Assembly: GCA_012064415.1 (NCBI GenBank)
Contig: SSNU01000095.1
Coordinates: 124,001-188,000, forward strand
DNA from: Gyrodactylus bullatarudis
Taxonomy: Eukaryota > Platyhelminthes > Monogenea > Gyrodactylidea > Gyrodactylidae
Direction: 5' to 3'
DNA: 64,000 nt
Below are positions 9,848-19,900 of the stretch, one piece after another. Each line of letters begins with the position of its first letter. Position 1 is the first letter of the stretch. Both the position numbers and the translations under genes were made by a program. Below the pieces are notes generated by a model, which saw only the letters and a program-made list of their open reading frames with translations, made no database searches and had not been told where the DNA came from.

Positions 9848-11690
9848 TTTTTTTTGTTAGACAAATAACTTATATTTCAATAAAAATAGTAAATACAAAA
9901 TAAAATAGTATAATCATTGTTGAGTTTCACATTACAAAAAAAAGAAGATGAGTGCATTGTACGAGTCGAGATGAAGATAAAGGGAATGTAAAAATCTATA
10001 TTGCACACGCTCAATTTTTAAAGATTGAGCATTATTCAAGTTAGTTAGAAGAGGGAAAATGTAGTCAAAAAGAGGAAAAACCAATGATTCAGAAAATTTC
10101 TTAATGATAAAGGCAAATCTACGGACCCAAAGTGGATTTAGACCGGATATAGCTATAAGAGCATTGTAAGAGTCTATATTAGGATATAAAGAATGTAAAA
10201 AATTATACTTAATACATTCAATAATAAGAGATTGAGGATAATTCAAATTAGGTAATAAGCGGGCAAGATAATCAAATAATGGTAATATTAAAGCTTTGTA
10301 AGCTTTTAGTCGTAAGTTAACAGTTTTTGAGAATTTTTTTATTGTATAGAGTAAAGATTTAATCCTAGATAAGTTAGAAAAAGGATCAATTTTTAAATTA
10401 TCCTTAACACTGAAACCCAGGTCCTAAGTAAAGGAGACAATTTCTCCAGGAAGTAGAAGAGACTTCGAGAGGGTTGTAGGGAGTCCAACTGGGAGCATGA
10501 TTTTGCATTTATCTCTATTTATATAGAGCCCCACTGTCTCAAGGGAATCTTTAAGAAGTGAGAATTTTTTATTATTTTTTTCAATGTCTGAGACATTATT
10601 AACTTTGAAAACGAACTTTAAATCGTCAGCATATTTTAAGAGGACACCTTCAATATCCTCAGGAAGCTGAATATCAGCGAAACAAAGATTAAAAAGAAGT
10701 GGGCCTATAGTAGAACCCTGGGGGACACCAGAGTTTATTTTTATTAAATTACTAGTGGCGGAGTTGAAGGCAACATATTGCATTCTTTTGGACAAAAAAT
10801 ACATGGTTAAGTTTATGATATGAGGGTTGATATTTAATAACATAAGTTTATTTTTAATATATGGGAATTTGAGTTTGTCAAACGCTTTCGAAATATCCAG
10901 GTAATGAATGATTAGATAAGATTTGGCTTTTAAGAGTGGGATGGCATAGTTAAGACAGTCAAGCATGTTACTTGAGGTATTTTGTCCTGGCAAGAAACCA
11001 TGTTGGGATTTATCTGGAAAGTCTGAAGGTAGAGATCTTTTGATTTCTGAAGCTAAAAATCGATCTATAATAGCAAGAAAGACATTCAGACATGATATGG
11101 GCCTTAAATGGGAGAATTCAGCATAATTTTTTAGTTTGGGAATAGGGGTTATTTTAATAATGAGCCAATCTTCGGGAAGAAAGCATTCGGATATGCAACG
11201 GTTGAGATATTGAACTTTAAATGACTGTGAGAGGTAGTGTAACAAATTAAATGAATTGTAACGAGTGTCGATTCTTTTGTGATTCTTGCAGTTTTCAATA
11301 AGTAAGTTTAGATCCGATACCGAGATGAAAGGGGGAGTGGAGAATGTTGAAATAAGATTTGTAGATTCAAATTCACCAAACGAGTGTTCAAAATAACGAT
11401 TGATTTCATTACAAAAGTCAAGGTCAGTCAAATTAGTGAAGTTTTTTATGGACGATGTTTTATTAATGTTCAATAATTTTCGAACATATGCCTTATGTTT
11501 TGAGGTGCTCTCGTATTGCGGTCTGGCCCGTGTGAAGATGTTCCCCGATCCTTTCTTCGAGACATCTTTTTTTAAATATTTGACTAGATTTTCAAAAAAA
11601 CACCCTTCTTTGGTTAGCATAATTGAATTATTCACATTCTTATAGCTCAATAAATTTCCTTGATAGTGAGGTGTGAGAAAAGTATTTTAA
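9848..11690 (-). mobile_element. Non-LTR retrotransposon with nearly open reverse transcriptase
   Basis: On the minus strand a frame is open from about 11690 to a stop at 9932, broken only by one in-frame TAG at 10426-10424. The reverse transcriptase core is complete: 'ITPIPK', 'LRPISCL', 'HGFLPGQNTSSNMLD', motif A 'YLDISKAFD', motif B 'NSGVPQGSTIGPLL', motif C 'KYADDLKFV', then 'GLYINRDKCKIM'. The endonuclease is missing, so the copy is 5'-truncated in the linker. After the TAG the post-RT region continues in frame ('RLKAYKALILPLFDY', 'GLNPLWVRRFAF') and then a second copy of the PLFDY-to-DSYNAL module appears, offset by 207 bp. The 3' end reads 'TTTGTCTAACAAAAAAAATC'. The family type (Jockey/CR1-like by motif style) is inferred. 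Not a host gene. Confidence 0.85.
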
Positions 11691-11699
11691 GTATCTTTT

Positions 11700-12772
11700 A
11701 GTTCAAATTCTCCCTCAAGAAAGTGTTGTTTTCCACTGGTGGAACAACCCTAAAGCATAAGTTTCAGTAGGAATTTTTTTTCTTCACTTGAAGCTTGAAT
11801 ATGGCAATTTATAATTTTTACAAAATTCTCATTTTTTATCAATTTTTAAGGAAATTATGGTAAATTTCTCATCTCGAGTAAGCGCCAAATTCCCCTTTTT
11901 TGAACTTTGATATTTGAAAAAATTTTGCTAATTTCAAAGTGAGAGAGCGATCAAAAGTTGAATTTTAGAATCGTGATCAGAGAAAGAAACCAAATAGTCT
12001 GAATCTTATTTTGAGAACCACCTAATCGAATAAACTTTCGGTTACTACAGTGCTCAATGTTCGTGTTTCATATATGACAATAGGAATATTTGGATATTCA
12101 AGCTAGGAAATTTAATTAATGTTTGAAATATACTTCCTTTTCGAGAATTTATGCCTTTCCTACTAAAAATACATTCAAAAATATTTCTTTTCAGAGAAGT
12201 TTCAATTAATAAAACGTGTGTGAAAGCTCTCTAACGTGAATTCTCTTAAAGATTGGGATTTTTCCGCTCAAGTGCGCTACCGTGACAACTGAATATACCG
12301 CCTACGCTGAGTTTCGTTTAGCTTTGATTCTCCTTGTCTCTTCCACTGATGTATTTCAGTTTCTTGCATAACAATTTTGACAATTAATATCTTTCTATAT
12401 TTTCCGTTTTATGATGGCAGTCTATTAATATAATCTTTAAATCAGAAGAATAATTTATGGTCTCTTATTATTTGAGTAAGCGAATAATTTGATGTATTTG
12501 TATATCTATATAACAGTTCTTTTATTATCATCCAATGTGACAGGCATATTCTATTCATTGAAATATTTTCATAATTCTGAATAGGAGTCAAGGAACTCAG
12601 ACTACATTGTCATTGGCGATACAGCTAGTAAGACTTTCGAATGACATTGGAAGTCTATGATTTTCCATCTCAGTATCATGTAGGAATCGAATTTCAATTT
12701 CTTGGCTAGTTTTACTGCTTGAAAATGAGTGAATGATCCAAAATCTGCCAGAATGACTGGATTGTTAGACAC
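11700..12772. other. Intergenic stretch with a hairpin-family fragment
   Basis: About 11790-11990 matches the left arm of the 53992-54577 hairpin ('atttttacaaaattct', 'agcgccaaattcccctttttttgaactttga'-like stretch, 'gagagcgatcaaaagttga'). The remainder, including 12010-12600, shows no gene. Open frames at 12602-12835 and 12729-12962 lie in repeat sequence. Confidence 0.55.
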
Positions 12773-13457
12773 AAAGCTAATTGATATGAAGTTGGGAATC
12801 CATGATTTTTTCAGAAATCTCGATATTTTTATCAAGAATTCGAATTATTTAAATATCTTTTGGAATCCTACTCATGTTGCCCACTTTAACTATTTGAAGG
12901 AAAAAAATTATTTTTATGAAAAATATGGCCATTTTTCAAACTTCAAAATCCAATTTTTTTGAACTTTGAACGGAAATTTTTTATTGATTTGAAAGTTGGA
13001 AGTTGATCAAAAGAGGTTTTTCAGGACCAAGATTAGACAAGAAAATCAATTCAACTGAATCTGATCTTATGCATAATCACATTATCGTTTGGGAGCTGAA
13101 AATCGATTTTCTGATCATTTTCACTACTTGAAAATCAATGAATTTTCGATAATTATAATTCAAAATCTCTAAAAAATGGGGAGACGGTCGATCATTTAAC
13201 GGTCATTCAACTTTATTATCTAATCTTGATCCTGAAAATCAATTTTTGATCACTTTCGTACTTTCAAATCAAAAAATTTTCAGCTCAAAGTTTGAAAAAA
13301 TGGGATTTTGGCGCCAAATGGAATTTGAAAAACGACCATATTTTAATGAAAATAATTTAGGATTCCAAAAAATCTTTAACAAATTCGAACTCTTGATGAA
13401 AATATCGAGATTTCTGTAAGAATCATAGATTCCCAACTTCATATCAACCAACTTTAG
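12773..13457. repeat. Hairpin element of family H1
   Basis: The left end AAAGCTAATTGATATGAAG followed by 'ttgggaatc' is mirrored at the right end by 'gattcccaacttcatatcaa' and 'ctttag'. Long internal pairing continues (for example 'atttttatcaagaattcgaa' against 'ttcgaactcttgatgaaaat'). The central part, around the repeated TGATCATTTTCAC motif near 13110-13130, is not paired as well. Frames at 12729-12962 (+) and 13269-13451 (-) are mirror images of each other through the hairpin. Confidence 0.75.
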
Positions 13458-13627
13458 AATGAATCAGCAAAATGTTTTTGACTAAATCAATGATACTTTG
13501 TGTAACTGTTTTTCTTGCATATTTTCTCAGATTTATATTATATATTATGCAAATTAATAATACACTATATTCATACAAGAAAATATAAACAAATCTAATT
13601 CGTGTTTATTTCATATATGTTAAAAGA

Positions 13628-13961
13628 ATGGTAAGATTAGTTGAGCGACATTTTGCCATTCACTTCGTAGCAATGATAGTTGAGCTGAGCAAAATTCAAA
13701 CAATTCACTGGATATCTCTATGCTTTCTTATCAGATTGATTAGAGGGGATGAGAAAATAGTCAACTTTCGCACAGAACTTCTAGAATCTGATAAAAAAGT
13801 CAACTTCACTTGGACAAAAATTGAAATCAACAGCTATGAAAAGGCAGTAATGCAATGTCAACTATTGAATAAGGGACGGTTACCACGTAGTGAAGAGGTA
13901 AAATATTTTTACAAGACCTTGGGTGTTAGAGGTATGAATCAAGATGGACCCCCGAAAGATT
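13628..13961 (+). CDS. Exon 1 of the lectin-like membrane protein gene
   Basis: Encodes the N-terminal hydrophobic stretch and the first part of the ectodomain with Cys77. The donor is GTAAGT directly after 'gatt'. A TATA-like AATATAAAC lies at 13581-13590, about 45 bp upstream of the ATG, which supports this start over an upstream exon. Confidence 0.6.
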
Positions 13962-16900
13962 GTAAGTTATTTATCTACTCATCATAGTATGGGTTTCAAA
14001 TAGGGGTATTTGCAAAATTGGTGACTTGGACCTTCTCATTTGCAGATGTGGTGACAGTGGTTGGCCAAATTATAATTTTGGTTACTTTTTAACATTGGAT
14101 TTGAGAATCCTGAGATTTAATTCACTTTTGGTTCCTTTTTGCTATTGAAATTTCTAAATATTGCATTCATGGTCCCTTTTTCCTGTGTTGAAAATTAATA
14201 ATTGCAGTCATGGTTAGTCCTCCCTATGCTGAATGATATTTATTTTGCAATTATGGTTACAATCTTGGGGCTTTATAGCTGTTTAAGTTTTTTTCATGAG
14301 TGTTTTTATTCATGACGATTCCTGACTACTGATTGTTTTTACTCGAATTTAAATCAAGTTAATTCTCCGAATTGATTAAAATATCAGGAATTCTTGAAGA
14401 GGTATTACTCACCACTTGGAAGTAGTGGTCTTAGTTTTTCATATACAAAGGCAAAAATTTTTACCTTTTTTATTGACTTCACATAATTCGATTCGATTTG
14501 AGTAAAAACAATCAGTACTCAGGAATCGTCATGAATAAAAACACTCACGAAAAAACTTAAACTTTATTTTTTCATGAACTTTGCGTTTTCCGGGTCTTGA
14601 AGGATTTGCAAAAATGAATTTGATTTTTTCCAACCAACTCATAGAGAAAGCCAGATAAATCAAGCATGAATTCAAGTCATGATTTTAACTCGATGGACAC
14701 ATATGTCCATTTTCCAATTTTTTGAACCTTCATAACTCTACCAGTTTGATAGGTTTCTGGGACAATTAAAGTTTAAATTGAGCCCAGAATGTGAACTTGC
14801 ATTAGTAATATTTTTGGCCAAATAACTTGGTATCTTCATAGCTAAATTTTGGTTTTTATAAAAATTGTGAAATTGTCTCGGCAATGAAAGGGTTAATCAT
14901 CAGGGAGTTGTTAGTCATGGTTTGAATATAGCGTTGCTCGCTTGTAATATTTGCTTGTTTTTTAAGAAATATTACAACGGTCGTAATACAACCTCTTTAC
15001 TTTTTTCTACAGATTGACCAAGTTATTCGCTGAAAATTTATCTAACTAACTTTTATTAAGATGAAAAACAATGTTGATCGATTAAATTTTTTGTAGAGAA
15101 GATAACTTTTTAATTATTTTCAGCTTTATTCGATGAAAAAGATCTATCGATTCAGTTCTACCTTGAAAATGAAATTCAAGCAACAAAGGATTTTCCGAAT
15201 GAATTAGAAGGAGAACGTCTCTGTCTTATTGTAATGAAGAACTTGAATAAGCCTGTGGAAATCATGGAATCCATTAGTGGCAAGAGTTGTTCCATCAAAG
15301 TGAACTATATCATTTGTGCTGTCGACATTGTAGATAACAATATGATCGAGACCTCAGGTAGAAGAGGCCCTTCAAATCAGCCAGAAGTATATAGCAAGAG
15401 GAAATCAACTTCTGAAGTTGATTGTGAGAAAATGGAGCCGTTATGGCTTAAAGAGTATGATGAAAATGTAAAAAGATTACAGGAGAGTTTTTGCTTCAAG
15501 AAAATTCATTTCTATTTTTTCTCAGGTGAGTTTGTAAAAATTTTTTAAATTCTTCTGTATAATAGGGAATATAAGGGAATTTTCCTAAAAGTAAAAAAAA
15601 AATTTAACAGCATTTCTTAGTTGGCTTTTTGTTTAATATCTTCAAGACAGGTGTCTAAGTAAGAATCAAATAATACAGAAACATTTCAAGCAAATATTAT
15701 CTCCTAAGACCTCATCATTGCTATAATTAATTTTTCTGGAAGGGGTTAGACAAAATCTCGAAAAAATTCAACCAGTAATTCTTAACATTGATGAAAATAA
15801 CCATGACTAAACATTTTTAATGAATAAATTAAAATCAAATAAAATTGATGTTGAAACTACGTCATAATCCGCTCTGTGGAATTTTTCTGAATTTTTAACG
15901 CATAACTCGAATTTGGTTTTTTTCTCGAAAATTCAACGGACTCTATTGCTCTTCACGCTCAAACAACATTTTTGGAAGGTATATTCTCTAATCAAAACAA
16001 AAATTCATGAACTCAGAATTACCAGACATTCCAAAATCAATGAAAAAAGTTTTTACCTGGTGAATTTATAATCGATGATTGCAGTTTTTACTGAGAAGAA
16101 GGGCTTTATCACATTGAACAAGTTTTTTTTCATGTGACTCAGAGATTTGACAATAGAGCTACTATTTCAAACAAGAGTATACCTGAATAAAGAAAAAGAA
16201 TGTAAACTTGATCGACTTTTTCTTATTGGCTTAAAAAAGAAAAAGTTTGAATTAGTGTTTAATGTTATTTAAAAAAAGAGAGTGTCATGAAAGATCAAAA
16301 ATTGAGTTTGATGTTTAAAATCTGTTTAAATCTGGTCCAAGATTGGATTGAATTCATGATAATTTCTAGAATTTTAATTTAAAAAATAAAATTTTTGATA
16401 ATTGCAAATAAAATACATAGTTATCCGATTAATTTTTTCGCAACTGGATTGATTTTGTGTCGATCGATATAAAACTAATTGACGTTAAGTTAATTCAAAT
16501 TGTATAAATCCAAACGTGAGAAGACAAACAGCTATAGATTTATGTGGAAATTTCGCCCTGTTTCGCCTGATAAACAAAAATTTTGCAAAACCACAAGTTG
16601 AATGACATTCATCAAATTTTAAAAATCAATCCTGATAAGTGTTTAATTTGAGCGTATATTTTAAAAAATATACCTGTTTATAGAATCGTGTTCCATGTTG
16701 ATTATAATATTAAGGGATAATTACAAAAACAAATGGATAGACCATTGCCTATTTTCATAAGCAAATGAATATACCAGACTTAATTTCATAAACAAATGTA
16801 TGTTTCTCATTTTCCCCAAAAACAAATGGACACATCGTTGTATATTTCATGAACAAATGGAAATTCCTCATTTAAAAATATATATTGGTCCACATAAATA

Positions 16901-19900
16901 GGAGTTGTGTATCAATTTCTTATTCAAAACATATTGCTTAAATTTTTCGCTATGGGTTCCATAACATTAGCTATCATATTCAGATCTGTTTTTAAATCAT
17001 TCTAAAATATGTAAGAAAATAAGTTTACTTCAGGGCAAAACAAAGAATCTGACCCTATGTGGAATCTGGCTCTGAATTGACAATTTTCCCTATTACATAT
17101 TACCGCGGCGCATAGAATGTTGAGCAGCCTTTATCATAGTTTATGGGTTTAGATAGCTTGATAAAGTAATCGTGAAGAGCGATCTTTAAACGTCAGCTAC
17201 GATTTAGAAAAAAACCAAACTCGAGCATGTTTTGAATAAGAAATTGATACACAACTCCTATTTATGTGGACCAATATATATTTTTAAATGAGGAATTTCC
17301 ATTTGTTAATGAAATACACAACGATGTGTCCATTTGTTCATGAAATATACAACGATGTGTCCATTTTTTGGGGAAAATGTGAAACATACATTTGTTTATG
17401 AAATTAAGTCTGGTATATTCATTTGCTTATGTAAATAGGCAATGGTCTATCCATTTGTTTTTGTAATTATCCCTAATATTAATTATAATTAGACTGTGTG
17501 TCAAAAAAATTTTTTCAACAAAGTAATTGGGTAAGACCCATGTGTTTTTGATCCAAAATTTCACGTTGATTCCAAATTTGGTCTTAGAATTTGGAAATTG
17601 GGTTTAGTTTGGGAGATATGGGCAAAAATTGAAAAATGAGAATTTTGGGAAAATTGAGAGAAGTTTTTCAATCAAAACAATTTATAAAAGCAATTAAACC
17701 TAATTATAATTAGGCTCATTATGTAGAGCAATTAATTCTCCGTCGATTGGTATATAGATCAATGTCGCGTCTACTCAGAACTGGCGAAAACTTTGAATAA
17801 GAACTTCCAAGGGTAGAAAAAAATCATCAAAAATATCCACTAATATTTACATTTGAAACAAACTCACAGCTTAAAAAAAAAGAAATTCCATAGTTTTCTT
17901 CACAATTCTAGACTGAAATAATTATTAATATAGGAACCTTCAAATTTCTTTTTCCAATAATAATAAAATTTCAAAAAGACTCTGTTAAACATTTAAAAAT
18001 TGTTCATTGTGTCTAAAATTTGCTTAGCAATGATTATGAATGAATATTAAAAACTAGATCAACCTTTGACCATTTTATTCAAGGAGTATATAAAGTTCGA
18101 TATTTTAAAAGTTTAAGAATCAAATATGAAGTTAATCGGTATCACTCTTTTCTCCTTTATTTGTCTCTGTTTCGGAAGAAGCATTGACGTCAGTCGATCA
18201 GATGAAATCATCAACTATGTGAACAATGTAGCAAAGACAACATGGAGAGCTGGCAAGAATTTTGAAGACGGAGTTAGAGATACCAGGACCTTGTTGGGTA
18301 CTTTTATGAGGGAACCTGTCAAAGTGTTACCACAAGAAGAGAATGGAGGGGATCTACCGGAACAGTTTGATGCTAGAGATAAATGGGGTAAAATGTGTCC
18401 CACAATCAAAATGATTCGCGATCAAGGACCTTGTGGTTCATGTTGGGCCATAGCCGCTGCCACTACAATGAGTGATAGACTTTGTATTCATACGGAAGGC
18501 AACTATACAGAATCATTGTCAGCTCAGGATATTATTTCTTGTTGTGATGATTGTGGTAATGGATGTGATGGTGGATTACCCGGTAATGCCTGGGTTTATT
18601 GGCAGTATCACGGAGTACCTACCGGTGGACCAAAAGGAGATAAATCGGCTTGTGTTCCCTATGCCTTTGACAAATGTGACCATCATGTTAAAGGCAAATA
18701 TCAGCCATGCAGTGAAAGTCAACCAACGCCAATTTGTGAAAAGAAATGTACAAAGGTGTCTGGTAAAACTTATAAGGATGATCGAACATTTGGAGATATG
18801 CCTCAGGTCTTCAATAGTGAAATTATTATGAAAAATGCAATATTCAATCATGGTCCGATTCAGTGTTCTTTCCTTGTTTACGAAGATTTCCTACACTATA
18901 AGAGTGGTGTCTATAAACACGTTCAGGGCCGAGCACTTGGAGGCCATTCAATAAGAATTATTGGCTGGGGTTCGGAACAAGGTGTTAAATACTGGCTCGT
19001 TGCAAATTCATGGAATGAAGACTGGGGCTCAAACGGATTCTTTAAGATTTTAAGAGGCGTTAATCATGTCGGCATTGAACAAGAATGTTATGATGCAGTT
19101 CTCAGTTATTAGAAGACCTGTAAAAATGCTATTTTTGCTAATTTTGACATAATACCAGAAAAATTTCGCCCTTATTGAACATTCAATTCAAACTTCTCCA
19201 ACATTTTTCATTGCTGAGTAAAAAATGCTATTTTTGCAAAACTTGTTACTTAAATTTTTGCCATCATCTTATTCAGGAATCTTTGAAATCTAAGCCATAT
19301 TTTCAAAGTAGACCATTCCAAAAGAATTTAATTTAAATCCCCCACTCCTGGTGCTGAAAGGGTCAAAATCATCCTAGCGAGCTCGATTGGTCCAGGTTAC
19401 TAGGATTTTAAGTGGTCAAATCTGTTGAAAAATTCATCAAGTCTCCTGGATAATTCTGATAACTATATCAAATTATACATTAAAGAAGACGATTTCATTG
19501 TTTCCTGAACGATAGGAGAAACTACAACTTGGAGAATCTTTAAAAAGATTTGTACGGACTGCTGCTGAATTATGCGGCATCTTTTTTCGATTTCTTTCAT
19601 CAAAAACATTCAGCGTACAGGCAAAGTTGAGAGGTTTGAGTATTTTTGGAATGCATGTAGGAATTTAATAATTTTAATAGTATTTAATAAGTTTAACTAG
19701 AATTATTTCGTTCTAGATGATTAGGTCGTATATCCCACAGGAACGTCTTATTTGGTAATGGATTAGCCCATGTCGCTGAATGTTACAGCTTACTAATAGG
19801 TCCATTACCAAATAAGATGTCCCTGTGGAAAAATTTTTGCTGTGGGATATACGACCTAAGCACCTAGAACGAAATATTTCTAGTTAAACTTTGTAAGTAT

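Noticed and set aside
18472..18851. Open frames on both strands inside cathepsin B copy 1 (also 25520-26130 and 42542-43384)
   Set aside because: Shadow frames of the protease coding sequence without domains of their own.
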